DNA from: Chondrosia reniformis
Lineage: Eukaryota; Porifera; Demospongiae; Chondrillida; Chondrillidae
Length of the DNA stretch: 64,000 nt
Direction of reading: 5' to 3'
Assembly: GCA_947172415.1 (NCBI GenBank)
Contig: OX359194.1
Coordinates: forward strand, 3,286,001-3,350,000
The notes below the pieces were generated by a model. It saw nothing but the letters and a program-made list of their open reading frames with translations. It had not been told where the DNA came from and did no database searches. Shown one piece after another: positions 10,403 through 23,441 of this stretch (its first letter is position 1; each line of letters opens with the position of its first letter). Position numbers and translations under genes: made by a program.

Positions 10403-11265
10403 TAACATGTGCAAACCACACCTAAAAACAAAATGGCCGCCATGAAATGATGCCACAATTAACCCGTATTTTCCCCGCTTCTATTAGATGTCAGTAGATC
10501 AAAAAAACTAATTACATTTCGGCCTATTTACTTTAATATTTGACTGATAATTTCCACATAACTCACTCACCTATGGAAAACAAAACGATTCATTCGGACA
10601 TTAAAAAAAGTCTTTAGTCAAAAACGCGGTCATAAAATTCGTAATTCTAGTGTAACCAGACTTCTAAGAAAGGTATCTAAATTTTCATTTTCATTACTGA
10701 GATGTGCCACTTTTAAGAGATTTTTTAAAGGAAAGATAAACAAATTCATGCACATATCAGTAACGTAAGAAGCTATTGCAAAGCACCTCAGTGAAAATTT
10801 AGTCTTACCTTAGATTAACAAGTAGTTCGAGTTTAAAAACTCGTGGGGCTGCCGCCCCCGAATTAACTCGAACTACTTGGCCGCATCGTTGGGATTTAAT
10901 ATATATATTCGTAATACTAACGATTGAGGAAGTGTCCTGAATTTTATAAATAACGATGGAAAAACTTCGTTAACTAAAGCTTCCTGAACGCCGCCATTTG
11001 CAAAAACGATGTATTGACGTATAAATTAAGTGTTACAATAGTTGCGTATGAACTTGTATTATACATATACCGACGTATAAAATAAGTGTTATAACAGTTG
11101 CATATGAACCCGTATTATATATATATATATCTTTCCGTAACATGAAGCCGTACAACGTAATCGGCATATGAAAACAATATAAGGGGCTGCCTGCGGCAGC
11201 CCCTAATAAAACCATAAAAGTTTGGTAGCGCTAAGTCTTCATTTACCTGACCGCATTTTAACCAA
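10403..11265 (+). repeat. Dispersed repeat R1, copy A (split by H1)
   Basis: It begins with ACATGTGCAAACCAC and AAAATGGC, passes TTAACCCGTATTT, then GAGATGTGCCACTTTTAAGA, ATGCACATATCAGTAACG and ends TTTGGTAGCGCTAAG. The same order of blocks occurs at 11978-12500. Element H1 interrupts copy A between CTTACCTTAGATTA and AATAAAACCAT. No coding content. Confidence 0.7.
10819..11206 (+). mobile_element. Hairpin-ended short element H1, copy 1
   Basis: The left end folds back on itself (AAGTAGTTCGAGTT pairs with AACTCGAACTACTT, enclosing GGGGCTGCCGCCCC). The right end is the palindrome GGGGCTGCCTGCGGCAGCCC followed by CTAA. The middle is AT-rich with repeated GCGTATGAAC and ACGTATAA motifs, and it has no coding capacity. 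It sits within repeat R1 with no clear target duplication. The features fit a non-autonomous rolling-circle (Helitron or Helentron-like) element better than a cut-and-paste MITE, but this is inference. Confidence 0.7.
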
Positions 11266-11977
11266 TTACATGCAATTGGAGAATACATTGAAAGCCAAAG
11301 GTAAGACCAAATAACATGCTAAATAACATTACTGTTTTAATTTGTTTACAATTAGTATGACTATCGATTTGCATATACGCAACGTTACATTTATCGGATC
11401 TCAATATTTAGTATTACGAATATGCATATGTATATTTCGTGTGATGTCACCTACTGACTGCTACCTCAATTCCATGCATCGTACGCCTTTTTTGTTATTT
11501 TAACCTTGAATGGCTTAGAGATGATTGCAGTCAGCGACTCTGTTAAGCTTTTGTTGTTTACGACAGAGATAAGGTCCTCGTTAGGCCAGTATACCAAGAG
11601 ATAATCGTCTGAAGAGAATACATGCGGTAATCTATGTACGTTTTATGATTTCAATAATGTAGTCTTACTGGTATCATTCTCGGAAACCTTTATTAGTGAA
11701 ATATTATAGTATCCTACATGTATACACACATGCAGGTCTAGGATTCTTATGGCATTGATTGGAATGGACCTGTGTCTGCTGGTGGAGATAATGCAGTCCT
11801 AGTTCCAGAATTCACAGAAGAACTTACGTGTCATCTAGTAGCCTAACCCTTGAGCAGCAACTAGCTGGGAATAACATCATACATTTTTAGGTTGCACGAG
11901 TTATTTTAACATCTCTTATAATTGATGTGTATGCATGAGTGTTTAAAATTTATAATGTAATTAAAATTTCAGGTTGC
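11266..11977. other. Non-coding interval
   Basis: No gene recognised. AT-rich sequence between two R1 copies, with no repeat that I could link elsewhere. Confidence 0.3.
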
Positions 11978-12500
11978 TGTGCGCAGGTATGACATGTGCA
12001 AACCACTGCTGAACAGAAAATGGCAGTCAATGGCAGTATATTTAACCCGTATTTCCTCACTTTGCTTTAGAATAGAGATCAAAACAGAAATTACCTTTAA
12101 GTACTGTAACTCTTACAATATGCGAGTTTGTTTTTTTCTTACTACGTTATTCATACATCAAAATATTTATAATTGTCAGTCGGGCTTGCAAAAAATGTTT
12201 AAGTTGAAAACACGGTGATGTAGACATTGTTTTAAAGTCGTGATACCGGTCTCAAAATACTTCCCACAGTAATATCCAATTTTTCACCCGTATTCTTTTA
12301 AAACAATGCTTTGTTTGTGAGATGTGCAATATTTTATAGATTTTCACAAGGAATTACACACAAATCCCTGCACATGTCGGTAACGAAGCAAGCTATCAAA
12401 AGTATATGTGGTGGAAATGTAGCTTTACCTTTTGTCAATGAACCATTAAATTTTGGTAGCAAAAATCTTCATTTAGATCACCTACTTTTCCAAACAAATA
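11978..12500 (+). repeat. Dispersed repeat R1, copy B
   Basis: The same block order as 10403-11265 without the H1 insertion: ACATGTGCAAACCACTGCTG, TTAACCCGTATTTCC, AGATGTGCAATATTT, CTGCACATGTCGGTAACG and TTTGGTAGCAAAAATC. It therefore serves as the uninterrupted reference for the H1 insertion in copy A. Confidence 0.7.
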
Positions 12501-12939
12501 CAACTGTCTTAAAAGACTCTTGCTCTAGCTTGTATCACGCCAATGTCACGAAGTAATTATAATGTTGTTATGAGACGTTTATATATATATGACGTAATCT
12601 TTGTTAACAAAGTTACAAAACTTTGAAAGGATTCTTGGGAGACTATTCCGTCCAAACAATCAACAATGTGTACATATCATCTGTCTTTAAGCTATAGAAC
12701 AATTTATACATTTAATACAGAGCATAACTCACAAATCCATTGCAACATGAGGACTCTACAAATGGGTATTTCCTCACACACTGAGGGGCCACATGCTCCT
12801 AGGATATATTGCTGCTGCCACGAGCGTGCTCCACAATGGCTGTCTTATCCTCCAAGCTAGGAGAGGCAAGTTACACAATTTTCCTTTTATCACCATACAT
12901 CAGCATATTACAAAAGCTTGTTGAAGTGCAGAAACGAAA

Positions 12940-14600
12940 GTGACTGTGCAGCAGAAAGCACACAAGCCAACATCGAAAGTAGCTCATCAAATTATATCAG
13001 AGGACACCCGAGATGAGGCAGAAGATGCTTCATATGTTCTTTTCTGCATGACTGCAGCACTGAATTTACCAAATAGGGTAACTGTTGAATTAAATGAGCA
13101 GGAAGTACAAATGGAAATGAACACAGGGGCATCTCTGTCCATTATAAGTAAGAAAATTACTTGGAGGTCTGGAAAAAGAATCACCCACCCCTACTACTAT
13201 CCACTATCAAATTGAAAACCTATACACACAGGTAGAACATTTGCAAATTGCACACAAAAAGGGCATTTTGTGGTTGTAAAAGAATTTATTTATATAACAG
13301 TGTCTCACAATTAAATGCGTAAGTTGGTCATGCCAAGGTACGTGATTTCACCGATGATTCGTTTTGACGAATAAAATTATTAAAGTACAGACACGTTGTG
13401 TCTCTTTTGTTTCCTGGGCATTTTTTACTTCGCAACGGATGGCTTAAACAACTCGCTGATCAATCAAATCTCCAAATCGACTGTCAAAAGAGGATACGTA
13501 TTCAATGACGTCATAATTACCTCGTGACTTCAGTGTGACTTAGTCGAAAGGATAATTTTTTATACGAGATTATTTCGCCAAAAGGCGGTCATGTAAACAA
13601 TGGATTATCACTCCTAATATTTAAGGACCACTTCGCAAAAGCTCGTTGGCTTGTGATAGCTTCTTCTGTTACTGATATGTGCAGGTTTTTGAATTAATTT
13701 CTTATCAAAAATTCAAAGAAAGCTGCACATTTTGGGAACAAAATGGTATTTCAAAAGGCAACGCGGTGAAAATTTAGATATTGATGTTAGCAATCTTTTA
13801 AGACAACTATTGTACTTTTTAACCGTGATCTGCATGACTACCTTTTTAGTCGAAGTGCTTTTTGTACCCCTGAATGAATCTGTCTTTTCTATATCAATTA
13901 ATAAAATAGAAAGAAAAAATAGGCCAGATCATTAGTTATGTAGTTAAAAATCTTCCATGAAATCTTTTCTTTTATCAGAAATCAAAAAGAAAGAGAAAAC
14001 GACAACTTAATTTCGATCTTCGTTTTCGACTGCCATTTTGTTTTCGGCCGGAAAATGCACATGTCCTACTTTCGCAGGAGAATTTCTTGTTGTTTTAGGA
14101 TGCCTTCAAGTGCCAGTGCAGTATGATTGTGGAGGGAGAGGGCCCAACCCTAATGGGAAGGGACTGGTTATAAAAGATCCTACTTCACTGGAATACTATT
14201 GCTAATATTACACTGGCTACTACACTTACCTCGGATAATGTCCTGGATAAACACCCTGCAGTGTTCAAAGATGAATTGGTCCAGGTAAAAGGAGTGACAG
14301 CCAAACTTCATGTTGATTCGCAAGCAACACCTATATTTCATAATTAAGGCTTGTCCAGTACCATATGCCCTGCATGGCAAGGTGGAGCAAGAATTAAAAG
14401 GTAGGAAGGCAATCTGTAATTGAGCGTCTTGAATTTGCAGAATGGGCCGCTCCCATTGTGCCTGTAGCTAAACAAGATGGATCAGTTAGGATCTGCGGAG
14501 ACTACAGAGTAACAGTAAACCATGTGGCTAAACTGGATATAAGAGGAACACCTTTCTTGAGGGGCAAACCAAGTGCAGAAATATCCTAGCTGGCTAAAGC
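12940..14600 (+). pseudogene. Ty3/gypsy pol remnant: protease and RT start
   Basis: 12940-13190 encodes a retropepsin-like segment (RVTVELNEQEVQMEMNTGAS, with N for the first D of the usual DTGAS active site, then LSIISKKITW). After inserted R1 sequence, 14100-14165 gives LQVPVQYDCGG and GPTLMGRDWL, the usual link before reverse transcriptase. 14215-14600 then reads, with frameshifts, DKHPAVFKDELVQVKGVTAK and EFAEWAAPIVPVAKQDGSVR, ICGDYRVTVNHVAKLD. These are the first blocks of a gypsy reverse transcriptase. It is broken by many stops. The remainder of pol is at 15905-16615. Confidence 0.8.
13640..13880 (-). repeat. Dispersed repeat R1, inverted copy C
   Basis: The reverse complement carries CTGCACATATCAGTAACAG and ATGTGCAGC blocks of R1, and on the plus strand GGTGAAAATTTAGATATTG. 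It sits inside the protease-RT interval of the gypsy remnant, so it entered after that retroelement. Confidence 0.6.
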
Positions 14601-14824
14601 AGAGGTAAACTGCAAACCAAGAGAGTTACAATCACTAAAGAGAAAAATCCAAACCAAGTGAGCAACCCCTCCAAAAGAGATCTATCAAACGTTATAATCT
14701 CGAATTCTGTGTTTTAAAAAGATGCATGATCTTTCTGACCAGGGAGTAATCAACCATACAGAGGGAAACCATAATAACAGCAAGGAGATTGGGGCTGACT
14801 GGGACATTGTAACAATTATTTCTT

Positions 14825-15900
14825 TGGATCTATCTTATGATCTCATTTCTCTTATCACTTAGGGCAGGGCAGGATGCCAGAAAGTGTATCTGGTCTTCTA
14901 TTTGATTACTATTACCACATAATCGACACCATCTCTCCTCTCTGAGCTCGCCAGAATATCTACCTGATTCCACCCTGATTGGTAGTGTCCCACCCACTAA
15001 TCTGCACAAAAATCTACATCCTTCTCTGTGTGAAACAAAATCTGCCAGTGGTATTGATTTAAATCCAAAGATCGTATTGTAGAAATCAAGTTTTGGCCTT
15101 CTCAGTACTTCATCATTCCATCTTCTCTGTTCTAGATCAGACAGTCTATGTCTTATAATAGATTTTGCTTCCTCATGACTGCAGTTCACTAGAATATCAC
15201 TCTCTAAATTTAACTCCACTAATAATGGTCTAATCTTTCCCAGCCAGCTCCTTGAATCCAAATCACTCTCCATTTCCCTCAAGACCTTATAACAAAACCT
15301 TATAACAAATTCTATTTGGATCTATTATCATGATTTTCCTAAAATACAGAAGTGTTTGTAATCTTTGTCTCTCAGTAGCACTCTCCCGTCCCATATCATT
15401 CTCCAATGCCGGGATAGGGTGTAAGCTATTAACTCCAAGAAAAAATCTATAGCTAGCGATAGTAAGATTAATCATTTCCTTCTTTGATCTATTAATAGAC
15501 GGGCTCCATACAGGACAAGCATAATCACATATGGGGAAAATATATGCCTTAACAAGTCTCTTAAAAATCACAGATCTGATTTCACCTCTTCTATATCAAT
15601 TACTCCTTATTCCAAAGAAAGCATGCTTAGCCCTATTAAGATTATTATCAAATAGCGCACAGAAATCAAAATATTCATCAAAAAATTACCCCTAAATACT
15701 TATAACTTGGCTGCACCATAATCTTTTTATTATTAATGTGGAAATCAAACTCAGTAATTACAGATGATCTTTTTCTAAAATGGATAATAGCTGATTTTGC
15801 CTCATGAATTTCCAAATGGTTCATCTGACACCACTCACCAATAACTTGTAACAAATCCTGCAGTGAATGATCATTTTCTGCTAAAACTATATATACCATT
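14825..15900 (-). pseudogene. Non-LTR reverse transcriptase C-terminal fragment
   Basis: Three open segments (15899-15678, 15571-15287, 15282-14830) form the end of a non-LTR ORF2: KYLGVIF thumb motif, YIFPICDYACPVWSPSINRS, and a Cys-His knuckle CRLCGNSNQIEDQIHFLASC. The catalytic palm is absent, as expected from 5' truncation. It interrupts the gypsy pol between RT and RNase H/integrase. Confidence 0.8.
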
Positions 15901-15904
15901 CAGT

Positions 15905-16615
15905 AAAAGCCAGGCTCCCAGCATACTAATGCAGACCTTTTAAGTCATTTACCTCTTCCAGATTATCCCAGTCAAGTTCCGATACCTAGTGAATACTGTT
16001 TTAGTATTGGACACCCTACAGTCCTCTCAAATCACAGCCAAGCAGATCAAGCAATGGACAATGTGAGACCCTATTCCTTCAGAGGTGGCCGAACTAGTGT
16101 TCTGGATGGCCTTCCACAATTGCCAGTGACACACTGAAACCTTATGAAAGGAGGAGAAGAGAGCTCTCTCTCCAGGATGGGTGTGTTCTATAGGGGAACT
16201 GGGTGGTCATACCAGAAATAACTCAGGCAAGAGTTCTGGATGAACTCCATGTTGGGCATTCTGGGATTTCCAGGATGAAAGGCATTCCTAGAGGAATTGC
16301 TTGGTGACCAGGCCTTTACTAGGATATAGAAGTCAAAGTTTGTTCATGTTTTGACTGTCAGGCAAATCAAAAATCTCCAGCTACAGCCTACTTCATCCAT
16401 GGGAATGGCCTTACCGCCTGTAGACTCGCCATCACATTGACTATGCAGGACCATTCATATAGGGAAAATGTTTCTAGTTGTTGTTGATGCCTATTCGAAA
16501 TGACTTGAGATTGAGGTAGTTCCCTCAACCACGTCTGCACATATATACCATTTCAAAACTCCAAACTATGTTTGCAAGCCATGGATTCGTATCTGACAAT
16601 GGGACAGCCTTATAG
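15905..16615 (+). pseudogene. Ty3/gypsy pol remnant: RNase H end and integrase
   Basis: Continues the retroelement after the non-LTR insertion. AGSQHTNADLLSHLPLP is the end of RNase H. Then come pieces of the integrase: VFDCQANQKSP-like zinc region near 16350, HIDYAGPF-like near 16430, MFLVVVDAYSK at 16470 and SDNGTA at 16590, followed by stops. Every block carries damage, so it is old. Confidence 0.8.
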
Positions 16616-19600
16616 TCTTTATAATCTATTGTAATCCTTTTGTATGTATTCTTTTTCAGTTGTTCATAAATTGTTGTGTATTTAGGGTTGTGAGCGAATC
16701 TCTGGATATCGATCGAGATATTATAAGTATGCATAACTTTTACCTGAAGATTTAAATCATTTATAGGTCCAGGATGCATTAGAAGTACAAGCAATATGAA
16801 AGCCTTGACATTTGCAATCTTGAAAGAGCCTGAAAAGACTTGGTAAGATATTATCATGTATATTTATGTTCGATGTATATGGTATAAGCCAGAAAATAAT
16901 ACACTTTTCTAAGTAATCATCAATCACATGACCAGCACACTAGTTCAATTTGCGTACAGCTGTAAATTATAACACTGAACTGAATTTTGAAATTTGTCTT
17001 TTTCGTATATATATATAGGTTAATTTTATTAGCCGGGTGTAGATGTATATATGCATGAGTTTCGCATTTGTAGGCGACGAGAGCTGCAAATTTGCTACCC
17101 CTCTCCTTACAGTAAGTGGTAAGTGTTATGGGCAAACTGCAGTAACATTAATTAGAAGCTTTTGTAGCTCTCACATAATTTATGGAGCCTACGGTTATGG
17201 TTCATGGATAGCATGGTGTACGAATTAGAAAAACAACTTTTTTTATGCAGGCACCTGGTTGGGCTGCTTGGGAAATGGCTTTACTATACCTTGAGTTCCA
17301 AGTTAAATATGACCCCGGACAATGAGTGATGCTAAATTGGTGGCAGAATCAGATATTGCCATGTCATATTTACAATATTTGGATCATCCCAAAAGGTCTT
17401 GTAAAAGAACTTCGATAAATATGGTTACAATCTGAGTAACTACTTTCTCACAATATTTCATGATCCTTCCAACGATTAGGGTTAGGATAGGATTATGAAT
17501 CTTAATTAATGTGGGAAGCCTTTAGCCACGAGGCCACTCTTCCAGGCACCCACAATAGTACAAACAACATAAACATAACAACATAAACACAACATACAGT
17601 AAATCAGTCAGCAATAATCAGTTTGTTCAGTGGGCAATGTTTGTTGTCAAGGGGGTGCTGTCACTGAAAAACTGCTGCCACGGCCTGGGCTCAAACTTGG
17701 GACATCCCATAATAGCTTGATCTTGAATCTTCTGCTTTAGCTCCAGACCACCAGCACTCCAAAGATGAACAGAGATATCAAGCCGTCATTCAACAACTTT
17801 TGACACATTGTATATTTCACTTTAAAGGCCAATTTTCACAATCATACATTCCCTGGATCGAACCAGTTATGTATGAAGATTAAATTGAAGTTGAAAGACA
17901 TAATTCCAATGTAGTTTTGCTTAAGCTGGTTAAAGCATGTGTAGGAAATGTTTACAAGATAGTAGCTCTAATAGAGCTTAAGCGGATCCTTAATTCTGCC
18001 TAGAACCTTCAGCAGAGCGCCATAGAAACCAGAAATGCTCTGGCACAGTTACTACACCTAGTCGCTCTTTCAAAAGCCAACAAAATGCTGCCTTCTAATG
18101 AGCTATTTATTGCCCTGGGACAGCCAAGGGTATGGCACGTTATGTTCTTATGTTAAGTATACATGTCCTTTTTGATAAAGGATTACTATTGTATAGCTAC
18201 AAAAGAAGACCCACAAAGTTATGAAACATTTGTTACACTGTTGAAAGAAGTGGTGCTTTGAGGTAGACAAAGCTCAAGAGTAATAGGATTTCAAAACTGC
18301 ATAAATATCAAGTTGCATGTAATTAATGATAAACAATTATACCTTTTTTGTCCTATATATATACTGTTTGTTGTATGTGTATTTATTTTATTAATTAGAC
18401 AGTGAATTCAGAATATTATATTATATATACTTTTTAAAGACAATTTATTCAGAATATTATGCTTTTGTAAACTTGACAAACTGTCCAAGTATGGAGGCTT
18501 GCCGTTGACCACACTAGACTTACTATTAATATTCATGATCAAGTATTAGGCCTGGCCCACAAGAGCAAAAAAAGCTAGGCTTGCCAATTCATGCAAGCTA
18601 TAGGCCTGTCCATTCCTGCCCACATTATTCATGAACCAAATTTCATGCCTATACATCTAGCCATTATTGTGAATTGATTACTGTATTATGTATAGATATG
18701 CTACCTTATTTAATATTGTTTGAATATTTTCTGTCTATATATAAAACAATGTATTTTATTAATATTCTTAGCTGGGATTTCCAATAAGGTGACCAAATTC
18801 CCAAAATATGTTTTGTTACATTATGTAAATAACATGAGTTATTTTTCTTATTGTTTATTTTTGTGACATGCTCTACAAAACTGACATTAGTAAAGGTAGC
18901 CTAACCACAAGGGTTTACAAAGTCAAATTAAAAAGAGTGCACATTAGAGCAGCTTGGAAGTGGATAGTTTGAATAGTGGAATGATTGAAGGGGATATGAA
19001 TTGTGTGCATTTATAAAACTACACGGACATATAACTAAGTGACTGATTTGTGGTGTAAATACATGATAAAAATACAATTGCATGGTCATTTGTCTATTAT
19101 GGTAGAAGAGGACATAGAAGCATTTCTAAATTTTCCCTAAATGGGATTGTGGTAGCTCCTTCCGTTACTGACATGTGCAGGAGTTTCTTTTAAGCTTCCT
19201 TCAAAATGTATTAAAAGATGCACATCTCAATGACTATATAACATTATTATATTATATGAAATTCCATTCGGTGAAAATTTAGATATTTTTGTTTGCTATA
19301 TTTTAGGACTGCTATTGTCACTTTTACCCGTCATCTTCATGACTGCGTTTTCAATCAGTGTTTTTTGTATGGTCTAATCAATTCACACATTTTCCAATAT
19401 GGATATATTCTACCTGAGCAAGAGGCTATGTCACTGATTACTTTATGAATGATTTTATGTTTGGTCTGATGATATACCTTAGTATATTGTAACTTGCACT
19501 GTATACGTATATATTTTGGAGCCATATGAATTATTCATATTATTTATTTATTTATTTATTTTAGATTAGATTAGATCACTTCAGCTTGTACTGTATATAT

Positions 19601-20492
19601 ATATATAATCAAGTACTTACACAGTGCAAGTTACAAATTTATACATGGATGCAAGTGACTCCCAAGATAATCACACTGAGGTATATAATATAATACGGAT
19701 GCAAATGACTCCCAAAATAATCACAATCAGGTACGTATATTAAATGCTACAAGACTTTAGCCACACTGAAATTATCAACTGCTGCATACAGAGTAGTAGT
19801 CTCTACAGATCATATAAGGCTAAACACATGGCCTTCCAATTACCTTTTCACATCTTAGTATAGACTGAAGATGATGCATCTGCATGCCATTATCAGCAAA
19901 AATTCCAGTCTCATGCAGGGGGTCTCAGCCAATAATCACTGCAGATTTGACTTGCCTTGAGTGTGAGCTAGGAGTACCATTGGTTGCTTGTATGCATTCA
20001 CATAAACAACAGGGTTAGAGACAATTTGGTAACTTGCACACAAGGGACATAAAAGCTGGGGCCTTTAATCTATTTCATGAACAATGATAATTACATTCAA
20101 TTGCAAGCATATTCTGGTACTTTGGTAGTAACAGAAGAAATGGGGAATCGTTGGTGTCTATATTTCTACAACTCTTAAATGTACAACTATTTTAGGATAT
20201 ATTTCACTACTTTTCCTATTCTTTTAATATCAAACAAGATTGTCTTATTTACATACTGCATACATAATTTACTATAACAAATTAAAAATTGATATGTTTA
20301 GGTGTGAAGTTTTATGTGCATACAGAGACAATACTTGTGGTTGTTCTGTTTTGGTAGTGTCAGGTAATCTTGTCCAATGTACGTACTATTAAAGCACGTA
20401 TGTCCTATATGAAATTACATATGTGTACCTATGGACATGCCTATAGGATAGTCAAACAGTTGGATCTACTGTAGCTCATGATCATTTGTTAG
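16616..20492. other. Long stretch without recognised genes
   Basis: No intact gene. 17880-18140 can be read, through stops, as VERHNSNVVLLKLVKACVGN and NALAQLLHLVALSKANKMLP, which looks like an old coding remnant I do not recognise. R1 copy D is at 19140-19390. Two near-identical segments of about 45 bp containing GACTCCCAA(G/A)ATAATCACA lie at 19645-19735. The missing 5' exons of the ABCG gene should lie here, but no Walker A (GxSGAGKS) coding sequence was found. Confidence 0.4.
19140..19390 (-). repeat. Dispersed repeat R1, inverted copy D
   Basis: Matches 13640-13880 along its length: GTTACTGACATGTGCAGG, GATGCACATCTC, CGGTGAAAATTTAGATAT, TTTTACCCGTCATC and CATGACTGCG. It is not coding. 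Confidence 0.65.
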
Positions 20493-22935
20493 ATTGGTAA
20501 CGAGTTTCTTAGAGGGGTATCAGGTGGAGAGAAGAAGAGAACCAACATAGGTATGGAACTGATTATATCCCCCAAGGTTCTCTACCTTGATGAGCCTACA
20601 ACTGGTCTTGATGCCTCCACTGCCACCTCAGTTATCCAGCTGCTGAAAAAGTTAGTGTTTAATATACAGTACATCTATGTACATTGGGGATTTTGAATGG
20701 GTGAACTTGATTAGTGGACACCACATTAGACAGTGAAACCTGTGTATTTTAGACTTGGTGCAAATGTACAACACAATTTTGAAACTCACTCAAATGACCA
20801 CTTTAAACAATTGGTCTTGTTATAGATAGGTGATGGTTTATAACAGATTTTATCTTTCAATATTAGGTTAAGCTCAAGAGGTCGTACCATCATCCTGTCC
20901 ATTCACCAGCCACGATATTCCAATTTCAAGCAGTTTGATTCTATGACACTCCTTTCAAAAGGAAACATGGTATACCACGGGTCAGCTAAGAAAGCACTGG
21001 AGGATTTTACTCATAGAGGTATATGGCTGTATTGCACAATTGTTGCTTATCCTTATATGGTACTGCACCAGATTCACAATGTACATGTGATGAAAGAGTC
21101 TAATGATAGTAGAACATTTCACTTGACCTTATGACACTGCAGACTGGAATATTAATGTTGGATAGCCAATGACATAGCATCACTCTGACATGTACTATGC
21201 ACTAGGTGTGTATGTCATAAGGCATAGTGATGGTATGTATGTACTCAATGACAGTGATGTTGCACATTTAGCATGGGTACTACAGTATTTCACAGTCAAG
21301 ACAGAGAAGAGTGCTTCATTTCATCTTCAGTCCAACTGCTACTTTGACACCCTTAATACTTTGATACATTGTTACTCTGCCTATATCTATCATATTATGC
21401 ATGATGTCTTTCTATAGCATAATAGTCGAGATATGACGAGATTTGATGAGATTTGGCGAGATTTGGCGAGATTTGGCGAGATTTGGCGAGATCTCGCCGA
21501 GTGAAAGCCTCGCCAATCTCGATTGAGGCGGCATTTCTGTTGGTGTATACTGTATATCCCAATTTGTGTGGGGGCTTGTGTGGCTAGGTACACTACTGAT
21601 CCTAAGGAGGACTGTAGTGTTTTGAGTGTTGGTCAAAAATGTGAATCTTATCTTGAAAAATAAGTTTGCAAATTGTCTTCTCTTTCACTGCAGGATTTGT
21701 CTGTGAGGAGGATGACAACCCTGCCGACTTCTTTCTTGATGTCATTATGAAAAATGAGGAGTTGCTGACGGTTCAACAAACCTCATCTGCAGTCTCCATG
21801 AACCAGCCTCAAGGTACATACAGTCCATCTGCATAATGAAATGAAGTAGAATAGGATATTTAGACTGCTACTAAGGATTGTATATGCTACTGTGATGAGA
21901 TTGGGACTATTAAAGGTGTTTGATTGTCTAGGATCTTGTTAGTTTAACACCTTCAGCCTAAGATATATACTGTAAGGATTAATTTATATATATCAGATTA
22001 TGTAATCCTAGGTTTCCCAGACAGGAGAGGCATTGTGCATATTTTATGGACTATTAGAAACGCAGCTACAGCCACAGCATGGTGGCTCATATATTAAGGA
22101 GAACATTAACAATATATTCTATATCACAATGGTTTATTTTAATAGAGTGTTTGGCATCATTCTTTTAGCTGATTTGCCTTCATTTTGATAATAAAGTCAA
22201 TAAAATGTATAATTGTGTAAGATTCCAGAAGCCGAGAGGAAAAAATATAGTAATTTGTCACATCACATCCAGAAAATGAATTAACTGAATATGTCAATTC
22301 TAACCTTATCAATAATTCTCTGCAGTGATTTCTCCTGAGGAAAATCCTTTAGCCCTGCACTACAAAACCTCCGAAGAGTTTCAAACTGCTCAAAAGCAGT
22401 TAAATCCAATCAAGAAGCAATATCTTACAAATATTAAAACTAACCGAGTGAGCAGGGAGAAGGCTGCCGTGTACAGGACTACCTTCTTTTGGCAGCTGCT
22501 AATGGTATCATGGAGAAGTTGGATTAATGTACTGCGAAATCCTATGACATCTGTGCTCCAGGTTAGTATGGTATAAACAGAGAACAAGAGACAAATGGTG
22601 ATACAACAGAACACAATTTTAGTTAATGTTGTCCAGGTTAAGTATTTCTACTTCTGGTACGATGTAGAATACCTTTGAATCAATAGAACATGACATATTG
22701 CTATAATTCGTAATCCCTTTATTTAGAAGCATGTTGAGGATAGCCTGTCTGTCTATACATTCTCCTCTTATTAATCTCTAATGTCCAAGTTTAGTGTTTT
22801 CATCTCTTATCCTACCTCGTACCTATACTGTACGTATATAACTTGTTTGTAGATTTTCATTACCCTGTTGTTTGGTGCCGTGGTAGGGCTGATCTACCTT
22901 CAGCTCTCACAAAATATTGATGGTTTTAGAGACAG
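20493..22935 (+). pseudogene. ABCG2-like half-transporter, five middle exons only
   Basis: Exons 20493-20650, 20867-21018, 21694-21813, 22326-22561 and 22853-22935 join in phase, with GT-AG borders throughout. They encode the ABC signature [16 protein letters not shown], Walker [15 protein letters not shown], the switch His in ILSIHQPRYSNFKQFDS, the NNPADFFLD block (here DNPADFFLDVI), the linker, WRSWINVLRNP and the first membrane helix (LLFGAVVGLIYLQLS). This matches ABCG2/white-family order closely. Such proteins export lipids, pigments or drugs. The Walker A exon upstream and five further membrane helices downstream are absent from the expected places, so it is a fragment or has very long flanking introns. 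The last exon ends in a good donor (GTAAGC) with no acceptor partner found. Confidence 0.8.
21432..21495 (+). repeat. 10 bp tandem repeat in ABCG intron
   Basis: About six units of GAGATTTGGC lie in the intron between exons 2 and 3 of the ABCG fragment. They end in GAGATCTCGCCGAG, which begins an inverted copy. Confidence 0.8.
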
Positions 22936-23300
22936 GTAAGCACACTATTGGGAATTTGAAGATGTTCTGCAGTAGAAGCAAGCATTGTTTGCACATTATA
23001 ATTTTTATCAGTGTACACCATATTGCTAGTGAATGTATGTAATATGCAAGAGCATATTTTGAGATTATTTATGTGACATTTCTATATATACAACTCCCTG
23101 TTTCTCACACATGCCCATAGATGGATATATAGCTGTACTGAATGATTATGTGCTGGAATCGATATCTACGTATAGGTAGAATAGCATTCTTAATTATCAG
23201 CCATACAAACCTATATCATTACTCTACATAGAGGATGGCACTTGCTTTATTAAACAATGTATACAGTGTATCTTTTTGATGGTACATTATTCAATTCTCG

Positions 23301-23441
23301 GAGCGTCTAAAAATGCAGTTTGGCTTGATAAATTTTTTGATCGAACATTTCGACCCTGAGGGTCTTCATCAGCGATTGACCCTCAGAGTTGAAACATTCG
23401 ACCAAAAGATTTATGAAGCCAAACTGCGTTTTCAGATGCTC
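23301..23441. repeat. Foldback repeat with hammerhead-like centre
   Basis: Imperfect inverted arms of about 64 bp run from GAGCGTCT at 23301 to AGATGCTC at 23441. At the centre, the minus strand reads CTGATGAAGACCCTCAGGGT then CGAAAT. Similar centres are found at 36872-36900, 45531-45558, 45716-45744 and 56404-56439. Confidence 0.7.
23342..23372 (-). other. Hammerhead-ribozyme-like core
   Basis: CTGATGA, a GACC...GGTC helix (stem II) and GAAA appear in the order of a hammerhead core. A proper stem III with a cleavage triplet is not obvious, so catalytic activity is doubtful. Confidence 0.3.

Noticed and set aside
17880-18140. Possible gene remnant with KACVGNVYKIVALIELKR
   Set aside because: Stops interrupt it and I recognise no family, so I mention it only as an old coding-like remnant.
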